A DNA stretch of 64,000 nt from Candidatus Limimonas egerieequi. Lineage in GTDB: Bacteria; Bacillota; Clostridia; Oscillospirales; Acutalibacteraceae. The stretch spans positions 29,254 to 93,253 of the forward strand of contig JAGHVH010000007.1 in the NCBI GenBank assembly GCA_018064455.1, written 5' to 3'. The notes below the pieces were generated by a model. It did not search any database. It was not told the DNA's origin and saw only the letters and a program-made list of their open reading frames with translations. Positions 51,797 to 60,280 of the stretch are shown here, piece by piece (the stretch's first letter is position 1; each line of letters opens with the position of its first letter). Both the position numbers and the translations under genes were made by a program.

Positions 51797-53065
51797 TTAC
51801 GCCTCCTCGATTGATACGACGATTTCGTCGCCTTCGTTCATCTGTGCGAGATCCTCTGGCTTGATGAATACATTTTCCATCTCACCAGGAGCGAGTTTAA
51901 GTTTCTTGCGGTTCCAAAGCTCTTTGCCACCACATGTAACTACAACGCGCTTGTCCTTATATACGTTGGCAACACGGAAGTAAATCTTTACTTCCTCTTG
52001 GTTGTTTATATCGATGCGCTGTGGCACTGTGTAGCGAACGCCGTTGATGCCTTTGCATGTAACGTACTTTGGCTCGCTTGCGCCCTTGATATACTGAGCA
52101 GCGCCCTTACCAGCTATCTGAGACTCCTGAGTTACAAAGTCAACGAGGTCATGTACCTGAAGTACGTTACCGCAGGCAAATACGCCGCGCTTTGATGTCT
52201 CGCGCATCTCGTTAACCTTTGGACCACGAGTGATTGGGTCCATCTCAAGGTTGATCTGACGTGAGAGCTCGTTTTCTGGGATAAGACCTACTGAGAGGAG
52301 GAGAGTGTCACACTCGATGTAACGCTCTGTGCCAGCGATAGGAAGCATTTTCTCGTCAACGTTTGCGATTGTAACGCCAGTTACACGGTCCTTGCCGTGA
52401 ACTTCTACTACTGTGCAAGAGAGGTAGAGAGGAATATCAAAGTCCTCAAGGCACTGAACGATGTTTCTCTGAAGACCGCCTGAGTATGGCATAACTTCGC
52501 AAACACATTCAACCTTTGCACCCTCAAGTGTCATACGACGAGCCATGATAAGGCCGATGTCGCCAGAACCGAGGATTACTACTTTATGACCAGGCATATA
52601 GCCGTCAATGTTAACATACTTTTGAGCAGCACCGGCACTCATTACACCTGCTGGGCGAGAGCCAGCGATGTCGAGTGCGCCGCGTGGACGCTCACGGCAA
52701 CCCATTGCAAGGACGATGGCCTTGGCATTGATGGCGTAGATGCCGTCTTCTTTGTTTGAGCAGATTACCTGGTTGTCATCTGTGAGGTTTAAAACCATTG
52801 TATCTGTCTCAACAACAATCTTAGTTTCATTTACAAGGTCGATGAAACGCTGTGCATATTCTGGGCCAGACATCATCTCTCCGAAATATGTTGCGCCAAA
52901 GCCTGAGTGAATGCACTGCTCGAGGATACCGCCAAGACGGTCAGAACGCTCGAGAATGATAATGTTTTCTTCTGGAATACCGTTGTCCTTAGCGGAAAGA
53001 GCAGCTGCCATACCAGCAGGGCCGCCACCAACTACGACAAGGTCATAATTCAAAATTTTGCTCAT
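51797..53065 (-). CDS. FAD/NAD(P)-dependent oxidoreductase of the glp-like operon
   Basis: A 422-residue pyridine-nucleotide disulfide-family flavoprotein. The FAD motif is VVGGGPAGMAAALSAKDNG near 8 and the NAD(P) motif is VVILGSGDIGLIMARRM near 168; VLAMGCRERPRGALDIAGSRPAGVMSAGAAQ near 115 is typical of the subunit that pairs with GlpA-like dehydrogenases. There is no redox-active CxxC as in thioredoxin reductase. The last 70 residues form a small beta-rich appended domain (GINGVRYTVPQRIDINNQEEVKIYFRVAN...). It probably passes electrons from the GlpA-like subunit to NAD(P) or a carrier. Confidence 0.86.
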   Translation of the reverse strand: MSKILNYDLVVVGGGPAGMAAALSAKDNGIPEENIIILERSDRLGGILEQCIHSGFGATYFGEMMSGPEYAQRFIDLVNETKIVVETDTMVLNLTDDNQVICSNKEDGIYAINAKAIVLAMGCRERPRGALDIAGSRPAGVMSAGAAQKYVNIDGYMPGHKVVILGSGDIGLIMARRMTLEGAKVECVCEVMPYSGGLQRNIVQCLEDFDIPLYLSCTVVEVHGKDRVTGVTIANVDEKMLPIAGTERYIECDTLLLSVGLIPENELSRQINLEMDPITRGPKVNEMRETSKRGVFACGNVLQVHDLVDFVTQESQIAGKGAAQYIKGASEPKYVTCKGINGVRYTVPQRIDINNQEEVKIYFRVANVYKDKRVVVTCGGKELWNRKKLKLAPGEMENVFIKPEDLAQMNEGDEIVVSIEEA

Positions 53066-53067
53066 TA

Positions 53068-54504
53068 TTACTTCGTCCTTTCGTAGATGATTTTTGATTC
53101 TCCGCCAAACTTGGTCATTTCGTTGAGTGGCTTGCCGAGTTCTTCTGAGAGGATTTCGAGAACCTTAGAGCCACAGAAACCACCCTGACAACGTCCCATG
53201 CCGGCACGTGTACGACGCTTAACACCGTCTACATCGATTGCGCCTGCTGGGGCTTTGATTGCTGCTCTAATTTCACCTTCGGTGATTGTCTCGCAGCGGC
53301 AGATGATTCTAGCGTATGCTGGATCCTTTGCTATAACTGCTTCCTTTTCTTCCATAGAGAGTTCACGGAAGATAATAGGCTGTTTTCTAGAAGGGTTATA
53401 GTTTGGATTTGTCTCTGGCTTGCCGATTACTGAAAGAACCATATCCTCAACATACTCAGCAATAGCAGGTGAGGAAGCAAGACCAGGGGACTCGATACCA
53501 ATCAAATTGAGGAAGTGGTCATTCGCTGTCGCAAACTGGATGATAAAGTCATCAGTTGTTGAATGAGCACGGATTCCTGCAAATGATGTAATCATATCGC
53601 GAGTTGAAACGATAGGAACTGACTTGCCAGCAGTGGCGAAAATCTCACGGAGAGCGCCAACTCTTACTGATGTCTCAGCACCGTCGTCAACGTTTATAGC
53701 TGAAGGGCCTACAAGTATATTGTGATGGCAGGTTGGAGTTACAAGGACACCTTTGCCCATCTCGTTAGGGCACTGGAAGATTGTACGTGTAGCCATGCCT
53801 TCGCATGAGCGGTCTAAAAGGCCGTATTCACCAAGACGTCCGATGATTTCAAATTCTTCGCCGTCGAACTTCTTGGCAATGTCAGCTGCGCCAAGGCCAG
53901 CTGAGTTGATTACGAACTTTGCCTTAACTTCACAGCCACAAACACACTTGATTGTGAACTCGTCGTTCTCATATGTGATTGCGTCTACAGTGAAGTTGCG
54001 TCTAAGTTCAACGCCGTTACCGCATGCGCACTCGGCAGCGCCGATTGCGAGCTCGTAAGGGCTAACGATACCTGCGCTTTTTGCCCAAAGCGCACCCTTA
54101 GCCTCATCAGAGATGTTTGGCTCAAGTTCCTTGAGCTTTGCTGCATCGATAATCTCCATATCAGGAACGCCATTGCCAAGGCCTCTCTGATAGAGCTCCT
54201 CGATGTGCTTCATTTCCTGATCAGTGAAAGCAACAACAAGAGAACCATTCTTCTCATATGGTACGAAGAGGGTGGAGCATACGTCCTCCATCATTGCGCA
54301 ACCCTTGACATTGAGCTTTGCCTTGAGAGTACCATTCATTGCGTCAAAACCTGCGTGAACGATACCACTGTTTGCTTTGGAAGTTCCCATTGCAACGTCA
54401 GATGACTTCTCGATGAGTATAACGTTTAAGTTGTACTTAGAGAGGGCACGAGCGGTGAGGGAACCTACAACACCAGCACCGATAATGGCTATGTCGTAAA
54501 CCAT
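53068..54504 (-). CDS. glpA: GlpA-like FAD-dependent dehydrogenase with C-terminal [2Fe-2S] domain
   Basis: A 478-residue DAO-family flavoenzyme, likely an anaerobic glycerol-3-phosphate dehydrogenase-like protein. FAD motif IAIIGAGVVGSLTARALSKYNLNVILIEK near 5, SKANSGIVHAGFD near 42, VINSAGLGAADIAKKF near 205. The last 80 residues form a BFD-like domain with ICRCETITEGEI and RRTRAGMGRCQGGFC, the four cysteines for [2Fe-2S]. It opens a three-gene operon with the FAD oxidoreductase and DUF1667, the usual set in Clostridia. No glycerol kinase or facilitator is next to it, so glycerol-3-phosphate as substrate is an inference from family. The gene's architecture resembles that of 47575, without the BON domain. 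Confidence 0.82.
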   Translation of the reverse strand: MVYDIAIIGAGVVGSLTARALSKYNLNVILIEKSSDVAMGTSKANSGIVHAGFDAMNGTLKAKLNVKGCAMMEDVCSTLFVPYEKNGSLVVAFTDQEMKHIEELYQRGLGNGVPDMEIIDAAKLKELEPNISDEAKGALWAKSAGIVSPYELAIGAAECACGNGVELRRNFTVDAITYENDEFTIKCVCGCEVKAKFVINSAGLGAADIAKKFDGEEFEIIGRLGEYGLLDRSCEGMATRTIFQCPNEMGKGVLVTPTCHHNILVGPSAINVDDGAETSVRVGALREIFATAGKSVPIVSTRDMITSFAGIRAHSTTDDFIIQFATANDHFLNLIGIESPGLASSPAIAEYVEDMVLSVIGKPETNPNYNPSRKQPIIFRELSMEEKEAVIAKDPAYARIICRCETITEGEIRAAIKAPAGAIDVDGVKRRTRAGMGRCQGGFCGSKVLEILSEELGKPLNEMTKFGGESKIIYERTK

Positions 54505-54686
54505 ATCATTAACTCCTTCCAGCCTAAAATGCTAAATAATGTTACTAGATAATTATACCATAATATTTTAGGTCAATTTTCACATAAATATTATCACTCG
54601 ATTGTGCAATTAGCAAGGGAATTGACATAAGTTTAACAAATTCATTAAGAAGCACAATTAATATGGATAAAACAAACTCTAAATTG

Positions 54687-54715
54687 TTGACTTTTTAAAT
54701 ATACGCGTCTAAAAT
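54687..54715 (+). promoter_or_regulatory. Sigma-A promoter of the hydrolase at 54760
   Basis: TTGACT at 54687-54692, 17 bases, TAAAAT at 54710-54715. Start near 54722, which rules out the in-frame TTG at 54721 as start codon and supports the ATG at 54760. The rest of 54505-54686 is AT-rich intergenic sequence with no gene seen. Confidence 0.72.
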
Positions 54716-54759
54716 TTTAATTGCTATTTTTCGGCAAAGACATAGAGGAGGAGATTATT

Positions 54760-55716
54760 ATGTCACTTGAATCAGTAGTACTCAGCCTTATCTTTAACGT
54801 AGATAACTGGGCAAAGGCTCCATTCATCAATCTCAAGGGAAAATTCCCACAGGTAAAGGACGAATACGACATCGTATTCAGCGATACTAACCCAGAAATT
54901 TTGAAGGCTGACCTTCATTATCCAAAGCAGGCAGAGGGCAAAATGCCTGTTCTTTTAAACATCCACGGCGGTGGCTGGATTATTGGCGATAAGTCAAATA
55001 GTACTAGCTATTGTCTTCAGTGCGCAGACGCTGGTTTCTTCGTAATGAACATCAACTATGGCATGCCTGAAAAGGACGTTAAGTTCCTTTTTGAAAAGGT
55101 TGACCCTCTCAAGAGCCACGATGCAAAATATGTATGGCCATATCAGATTCAGACACACTTCATGGCTATGAAGTGGCTTGAGGAAAACGCCGATAAGTAC
55201 AACCTTGATCTCTCAAAGGTATTTGTATCAGGCGACTCAGCTGGCTCACATATGACAGGCGTTGTTTGCGCTTGCTTCTGCGACGACAATTATGCAAATG
55301 CACTTGGCGTTAAGAAGCCATCATTTGTACCAAAGGGATACATTATGAACTGTGGTCTTTACAAGCTTTCAATCTACGAGCCAATCCCAATTGGCCGTGT
55401 TATGATGCAGAAGTTCACAGGCTACAAGAATATTAAGGAAAGCCCACTGTATAAGGAAATTAACCCAATGCCTTACATCAACAAGAAGGCTAATAACGTA
55501 CTCGTTTGCAAGGGCCAGTTTGACGTCATGACACTCATGCAGTCTGACATGATGGTTAAGCGCCTCAAGAAAGAGGGCGTAAACTATGACTTCTATGTTG
55601 GTCGTGGTTTCCCACTTGCAACATTCCATGATTTCATGTTCTTGACCTTTACAAAGCACTCAAAGGACTGCATGGCTTATACAACAGACTGGCTCAAAAA
55701 GACAGCTGCAAAATAA
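54760..55716 (+). CDS. Alpha/beta hydrolase, HSL-like esterase (lone copy 2)
   Basis: A 318-residue hydrolase with NIHGGGWIIGDKS near 80 (oxyanion HGGG), SGDSAGSHMTG near 163 (Ser nucleophile) and FHDFMFL near 293 with the likely catalytic His. The start ATG at 54760 follows GAGGAGGAG. It lies alone between its own promoter and a perfect terminator. It is more distant from the tandem pair at 49356/50380 and closer in layout to the copy at 41741. Substrate unknown. Confidence 0.84.
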   Translation: MSLESVVLSLIFNVDNWAKAPFINLKGKFPQVKDEYDIVFSDTNPEILKADLHYPKQAEGKMPVLLNIHGGGWIIGDKSNSTSYCLQCADAGFFVMNINYGMPEKDVKFLFEKVDPLKSHDAKYVWPYQIQTHFMAMKWLEENADKYNLDLSKVFVSGDSAGSHMTGVVCACFCDDNYANALGVKKPSFVPKGYIMNCGLYKLSIYEPIPIGRVMMQKFTGYKNIKESPLYKEINPMPYINKKANNVLVCKGQFDVMTLMQSDMMVKRLKKEGVNYDFYVGRGFPLATFHDFMFLTFTKHSKDCMAYTTDWLKKTAAK

Positions 55717-55729
55717 TTCTCAGTAAGAC

Positions 55730-55759
55730 AAGGTGGTGACGATGTCACCACCTTTTTTT
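55730..55759 (+). terminator. Terminator after the hydrolase
   Basis: AAGGTGGTGAC at 55730-55740 pairs perfectly with GTCACCACCTT at 55744-55754 over GAT, then TTTTT. Confidence 0.94.
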
Positions 55760-55790
55760 AGTGTTTTTATGTGTATTTAGTTAATGTTCA

Positions 55791-55819
55791 TTGATTTGTA
55801 ACATTAATAATTATATAAT
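55791..55819 (+). promoter_or_regulatory. Sigma-A promoter of the DUF362/small membrane protein operon
   Basis: TTGATT at 55791-55796, 17 bases, TATAAT at 55814-55819. The start is near 55826 and the first ATG is at 55855. Confidence 0.78.
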
Positions 55820-55854
55820 ATTTATTGCGTATATTTTAAATGGGAGGGAAAGTT

Positions 55855-56166
55855 ATGATTCAATTTTTAGAGTACATAGGTTGTGGTATCCTTTGGATTG
55901 CAAGCTCAATACTTACTATCGTTAAGAAAAATCCTATAGGTATCATCATTTTAGCACTTATGCATGGCACAGAATGTGTTTTGATTGGTGTTAAGACAGG
56001 CCTTAAGTACGGTAAGAAGCTTCCAGAGTCTATCGTTATGTGTATGACATTTGGTTTCACATGGTGGTTGCCACTCAAGAAGCAGATTGAAGCAGAAACA
56101 TTCACAGATGCTGATTTCGTACGTACTGATCACGATTTCACAATGCCGGAAACGGGGGTACAGTAA
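55855..56166 (+). CDS. Small membrane protein A of the DUF362 module
   Basis: A 103-residue protein with three predicted helices: about 6-23 (YIGCGILWIASSILTIV), 28-49 and 60-75. The signature is MHGTECVLIGVKTGLKYGKK, then MCMTFGFTWWLPLKKQIE and an acidic C-terminal tail. A nearly identical protein lies at 58154 and a shorter relative at 57857. I do not recognise a named family; the H-x2-E plus FGF arrangement loosely recalls eukaryotic TMEM254-type proteins, but this is only a pattern resemblance. Start ATG at 55855 follows GGGAGG; the stop is 2 bases before the DUF362 gene, so they are tightly coupled. Confidence 0.8.
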   Translation: MIQFLEYIGCGILWIASSILTIVKKNPIGIIILALMHGTECVLIGVKTGLKYGKKLPESIVMCMTFGFTWWLPLKKQIEAETFTDADFVRTDHDFTMPETGVQ

Positions 56167-56168
56167 TA

Positions 56169-57836
56169 ATGCCAGCAGTATACGATAAGAACGCAGTAGT
56201 TATTACTAAGGCTCCTGCACTCAACTATTTCCATAACAACGTTTCTTTACCTTATGACTACGGCACACCATCTTATGATGAGCGCGCTGATGTTAAGGCT
56301 ATCAAGGCTACTGTTCGTAAGTCTCTTGATGATCTTGATAAAGAGACAGGTTGGAAGGCTCAGTTCAAGGGCAAGAAGATCCTTGTTAAGCCTAACCTTG
56401 TATTCGTAACACCAAAGGGTGGATATCGCTATGACTACGGTATCCCTCAGACAACTGACCCACGTGTATTCGATGCAGCTATCGAAGTTCTCAATGAAAT
56501 AGTAAGCGACATCGTTATCGGTGAAGGTTCAGGTATGGTTACATGGGCATATGCTCATATTGCAGGTTACGACCGTATTGCAAAGCACTATGGTGCAAAG
56601 CTTGTTTACTTTGAGGAAATGGCAACTGACCGTTACTTCTGCCCAAAGGCTGAATGTGGTCAGGAAGTATACGTTCCTACAATTATTTCTGAAGTAGTAA
56701 AGGGCGAACGCCTTTATGTTTCAGTACCAAAGATGAAGACGAACATCTACACAGGTGTAACACTTGGATTTAAAAACGCTATGGGTACATTCTCATGCAA
56801 CATGAGATACAGAAACCACACATGGCAGATTGACAAGAAGCTTTCAGACCTTCTCTATCTCTTTAAACCAGACCTTACTGTTGTTGATGGTATCATCGGC
56901 GGTGGCGGAAACACACCAGGCCCTAACTTCCCAGTACTTGTTGACAAGATTGTTACTGGTACAAACTCTGTTGAGGTTGACCGTGTTGTTACTGAAATGA
57001 TGGGCTTTGACCCAACCAAGAACAAACTTCTTATTGAAGCTGGCAAGCGTGGCTTTGGTGACCCTAATGTCAAGATTTGTGGTGAGAAGGAAATCACACC
57101 ATTTATTCCAGCAGAGCAGTCACTTATTACAGAGCGTTTTGAGCACAACTGGCCAGGCATTAACTACTTCGTAGGTCATACAAATGACCGTGCTCCAAAG
57201 CTCACATCACTCCAGACTGATCGTGATTTCGCAATCGAGATGGAAAAGACATGTGGCGGCGGATGTGTAGCATCTCTTGGTACAACATTCGAGGTTATGT
57301 TTGGTTCTTATACATATCCACTTACAAAACTCCGTCATCTCAACATCATTGTTGGTAATGGTGCTGAGTACAATGGTGAGAAGTACTGGCTTGACCGTGA
57401 TGGTAAGGCATACTCACTTGAGGACTTAAAGAAACTTAAGGGTATCACACTTGTTTGCGGTGAGTGCTCATCACCAGCAAAGGATGCTGCAACACCAGGC
57501 CTTTGGATTCGTGGTTGCGGTGAGGTTAACAATCTTGCTGTTCGTACAATGCTTGCAATGATGCCTACATTACCTGGACAGTTCGATTTTAACAACATCC
57601 ATATCATCTTGTTTGGCTTGATTCGTAAGTATCTTGTTAAACTCTTTATGGCAGCAAAGGGAACTCCAACAGAGCCTAACTTTGATGCATACAATGATGG
57701 ACTCTTCACAATTCCAGAACTCGCAGCTAAGAATCTTGACTGTGACTGGGTTGAAGCTCCAGTACCACCACTTACTAAGGAACAGAGAATAGAGGCAGTT
57801 AAGGGAGTTCGCTTCCTTGCTAAGTTCTTATTCTAA
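56169..57836 (+). CDS. DUF362 domain protein, copy 2
   Basis: A 555-residue protein. The DUF362 part has KGKKILVKPNLVFVTPKGG near 78, TTDPRVFDAAIEVL, VIGEGSGMVTWAYAHIAGYDRIAKHYG near 120, PKMKTNIYTGVTLGFKNAMGTFSCNMRYRNHTW near 190, and PDLTVVDGIIGGGGNTPGP near 237. The C-terminal 230 residues have conserved cysteines in KTCGGGCVASLG, LVCGECSSPAK and RGCGEVNN and end in an aromatic RFLAKFLF. There is no ferredoxin cluster. It lies between small membrane proteins A and B. It is much closer to copy 3 (58471) than to copy 1 (11162). No reaction is known; conserved cysteines and neighbours suggest a membrane-associated redox or ligand-binding role. Confidence 0.82.
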   Translation: MPAVYDKNAVVITKAPALNYFHNNVSLPYDYGTPSYDERADVKAIKATVRKSLDDLDKETGWKAQFKGKKILVKPNLVFVTPKGGYRYDYGIPQTTDPRVFDAAIEVLNEIVSDIVIGEGSGMVTWAYAHIAGYDRIAKHYGAKLVYFEEMATDRYFCPKAECGQEVYVPTIISEVVKGERLYVSVPKMKTNIYTGVTLGFKNAMGTFSCNMRYRNHTWQIDKKLSDLLYLFKPDLTVVDGIIGGGGNTPGPNFPVLVDKIVTGTNSVEVDRVVTEMMGFDPTKNKLLIEAGKRGFGDPNVKICGEKEITPFIPAEQSLITERFEHNWPGINYFVGHTNDRAPKLTSLQTDRDFAIEMEKTCGGGCVASLGTTFEVMFGSYTYPLTKLRHLNIIVGNGAEYNGEKYWLDRDGKAYSLEDLKKLKGITLVCGECSSPAKDAATPGLWIRGCGEVNNLAVRTMLAMMPTLPGQFDFNNIHIILFGLIRKYLVKLFMAAKGTPTEPNFDAYNDGLFTIPELAAKNLDCDWVEAPVPPLTKEQRIEAVKGVRFLAKFLF

Positions 57837-57856
57837 ATTAATAGAGGAGAAAGACT

Positions 57857-58138
57857 ATGTTAAAACTTTTAGTTAAAATCATTACAAAGCTTGAGTACGT
57901 TGATTACGCACTCGTAATTATCCTTTGGGTCCTTGGCGCAATTGCTACAATTTGCGGTATGCCTTGGATCACACTTGGTATTGTAATCATGCATGCTACA
58001 GAGCTTGTTACTATCGGCCTCAAGGCTGGTATCAAGGGCGGCGAAGGTGTTCTCTACAGCATCGCTATGTGCATGATGTTTGGTTTCACTTGGTGGGTAC
58101 CACTCAAGTCAAAGACAAACCAGTTTAACTTTGATTAA
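57857..58138 (+). CDS. Small membrane protein B of the DUF362 module
   Basis: A 93-residue membrane protein distantly related to A and C: the second half shows IMHATELVTIGLKAGIKGGEG and MCMMFGFTWWVPLKSK, while the N-terminal 35 residues differ (KLLVKIITKLEYVDYALVIILWVLG). Three hydrophobic helices are predicted. It follows the copy 2 DUF362 gene by 20 bases with AGAGGAG upstream and precedes C by 15 bases. As the divergent member of the trio it may form the other half of a hetero-oligomer with A or C. Confidence 0.75.
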   Translation: MLKLLVKIITKLEYVDYALVIILWVLGAIATICGMPWITLGIVIMHATELVTIGLKAGIKGGEGVLYSIAMCMMFGFTWWVPLKSKTNQFNFD

Positions 58139-58153
58139 TTCCGGAGGCGCAAA

Positions 58154-58456
58154 ATGATTCAGGCAATAGAATACTTGGGCTGTGGCATCCTCTGGATTGC
58201 AAGTTCAATTCTCACAATTGTTAAGAAGAACCCAATCGGTATTGCTATCCTTGCAATTATGCATGGAACAGAGTGTTTCCTCATTGGTATCAAGACTGGC
58301 CTTGCATATGGCAAGAAACTTCCATATTGCATCGCTATGTGTATGACATTTGGCTTCACATGGTGGCTCCCACTTAAGAAGCAGATGGAAGCAGAGACAT
58401 TTACAGATAAGGATTTCGAGCTCACAGCTGACATCCTTAACAAATTCAATCATTGA
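58154..58456 (+). CDS. Small membrane protein C of the DUF362 module
   Basis: A 100-residue near-twin of protein A: the first 80 residues differ at only a handful of positions (GCGILWIASSILTIVKKNP, MHGTECFLIGIKTGLAYGKK, MCMTFGFTWWLPLKKQ). The C-terminal tail diverges. It has three hydrophobic helices. Its gene and copy 3 of DUF362 repeat the A-copy 2 arrangement, so the module was duplicated as a unit. The start follows GGAGG. Confidence 0.8.
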   Translation: MIQAIEYLGCGILWIASSILTIVKKNPIGIAILAIMHGTECFLIGIKTGLAYGKKLPYCIAMCMTFGFTWWLPLKKQMEAETFTDKDFELTADILNKFNH

Positions 58457-58470
58457 TGGAGGGGAATACT

Positions 58471-60147
58471 ATGGCAGCAACTTATAAGAAAAATGCAGTA
58501 GTAATCACTCCTGCACCAGAGATGAACTATCTTCACAACTATGTTTCTCTTCCATATGACTATGGCCGTGATTCATATGAGGCACGTCCTGACGTTAAGG
58601 CAATTAAGGCTACAGTTCGCAAGTCCCTTGACGACCTTGACAAGGCAACAGGTTGGAAGGCTCAGTTTAAGGGCAAAAAAGTCCTCATCAAGCCTAACCT
58701 TGTTTTCGTAACACCAAAGACAGGCTATCGTTATGACTACGATATTCCACAGACAACTGACCCACGTGTATTTGATGCAACAATGGAAGTTCTCTCAGAA
58801 CTCTGTGACGACATCATCATCGGTGAGGGCTCAGGTCTCGTAACATGGACATATTTCAAGATGGCAGGCTATGACAAGATTGCCAAGAAATATGGCTGCA
58901 AGCTCATCGCTTTTGAGGAGCAGGCTACAGACCGTTACTTCTGCCCAAAGGCTGAGTGTGGCCAGGAAGTTTATGTTCCAAAGATTATCTCTGAGGTAAT
59001 CAAGGGCGAGCGTCTTTACGTTTCACATCCAAAGATGAAGTGCAACATCTACACAGGCGTTACACTTGGCTTTAAGAACGCTATGGGTACATTCTCATGT
59101 AACATGAGATACAGAAACCACACATGGCAGATTGATAAGAAGCTCTCTGACCTTCTCTATCTCTTCAAGCCAGACCTCACAGTTGTTGATGGTATCATCG
59201 GCGGTGAAGGTAACACACCAGGTCCTAACGATCCTGTACTTATGCACACTATCGTTACAGGTACAAACTCAGTTGAGGTTGACCGTGTTGTTACTGAAAT
59301 GATGGGCTTTGACCCTGATAAGAACAAGCTTCTTATCGAGGCTGGTAAGCGCGGATTTGGCGACAAGAACGTTGAAGTTATCGGCGAAAAGAAGATCGTT
59401 AAGTTCCGTCCAGCAGAGCAGACACTTCTCTCTGACCGTGTCGAGAAGCTCTGGCCAGGCGTTAAGCTTTATGTAGGTCATACAAATGACCGTGCACCAA
59501 AGCTTGAAAAGCTTGATGGCAACTCACTCGAGTATGTAAGAGAGATGGAGGCTACCTGCGGTGGCGGTTGTATCGCATCTCTTGGTACAACTCTTGAGGT
59601 TATGTATGCTTCTTACACATATCCACTTACAAAGCACAGAGGCATGTCTGTAATCGTTGGTAACGGCGCAGAGAAGGACGGCGTTAAGTACTGGCTTGGC
59701 AAGGATGGCAAGGCATATTCACTTGAGGACTTGAAGGCACTTCCAGGTGTTAAACTTGTCTGTGGTGAGTGTTCTGCTCCTGCAAAGGAAGTAGCATCTC
59801 TTGCTGGCTTCTTCTGGATTCGTGGTTGTGGTGAAGTTAACAACCTTGCTGCTCGTACAGCATTCGCTATGATGCCTACAATTCCTGGACAGGTTGATAT
59901 GCACTGGGCTCCACTTATCGTTACTGGTATGGCTCGTAAGTATGTAATCAAGGTAGCTAAGGCTGCACTTGGTGAGCCAACAGAGCCACACTTTGATGCT
60001 TACAGTGACAGACTTTACACAATTCCTGAGTATCAGGAGAAGCACATCACAGAGGATTGGGTAGAGGCTCCTGTGCCAAAGCTTTCAAAGGCTGACAGAA
60101 TCCAGGCAATTAAGGACGTACGTTTCTTTGCAAACTTCATGTTCTAA
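58471..60147 (+). CDS. DUF362 domain protein, copy 3
   Basis: A 558-residue close paralogue of copy 2. KGKKVLIKPNLVFVTPKTG near 80, VIGEG-type IIGEGSGLVTWTYFKMAGYDKIAKKYG near 120, HPKMKCNIYTGVTLGFKNAMGTF near 190, PDLTVVDGIIGGEGNTPGP near 240, then the cysteine motifs TCGGGCIASLG, LVCGECSAPAK and RGCGEVNN and an aromatic end RFFANFMF. The ATG at 58471 follows GGAGGGG and gives MAATYKKN, matching copy 2; an in-frame ATG at 58453 overlaps the C stop. It ends at a hairpin and terminates the module. Confidence 0.82.
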   Translation: MAATYKKNAVVITPAPEMNYLHNYVSLPYDYGRDSYEARPDVKAIKATVRKSLDDLDKATGWKAQFKGKKVLIKPNLVFVTPKTGYRYDYDIPQTTDPRVFDATMEVLSELCDDIIIGEGSGLVTWTYFKMAGYDKIAKKYGCKLIAFEEQATDRYFCPKAECGQEVYVPKIISEVIKGERLYVSHPKMKCNIYTGVTLGFKNAMGTFSCNMRYRNHTWQIDKKLSDLLYLFKPDLTVVDGIIGGEGNTPGPNDPVLMHTIVTGTNSVEVDRVVTEMMGFDPDKNKLLIEAGKRGFGDKNVEVIGEKKIVKFRPAEQTLLSDRVEKLWPGVKLYVGHTNDRAPKLEKLDGNSLEYVREMEATCGGGCIASLGTTLEVMYASYTYPLTKHRGMSVIVGNGAEKDGVKYWLGKDGKAYSLEDLKALPGVKLVCGECSAPAKEVASLAGFFWIRGCGEVNNLAARTAFAMMPTIPGQVDMHWAPLIVTGMARKYVIKVAKAALGEPTEPHFDAYSDRLYTIPEYQEKHITEDWVEAPVPKLSKADRIQAIKDVRFFANFMF

Positions 60148-60172
60148 ATGAATATATGTAAATAATGTACAA

Positions 60173-60204
60173 AAAAGTGACCTTGATTTCTCAAGGTCAC
60201 TTTT
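60173..60204. terminator. Terminator of the DUF362 module
   Basis: AAAAGTGACCTTGA at 60173-60186 pairs perfectly with TCAAGGTCACTTTT at 60191-60204. T-rich on both flanks (the A-run before it is a T-run on the minus strand), so it can serve both strands. Confidence 0.88.
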
Positions 60205-60280
60205 GTTGTTTTCATACAATTGTAGCAATTATGATTTGAATATATTATAAGTAAATGTTATTATTTTATTAGCTAAAAAA

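Noticed and set aside
54700..54709. TATACGCGT in the 54687 promoter spacer as a second site for the TetR at 60281.
   Set aside because: Only one half of the 23-base palindrome is present; the other arm does not match.
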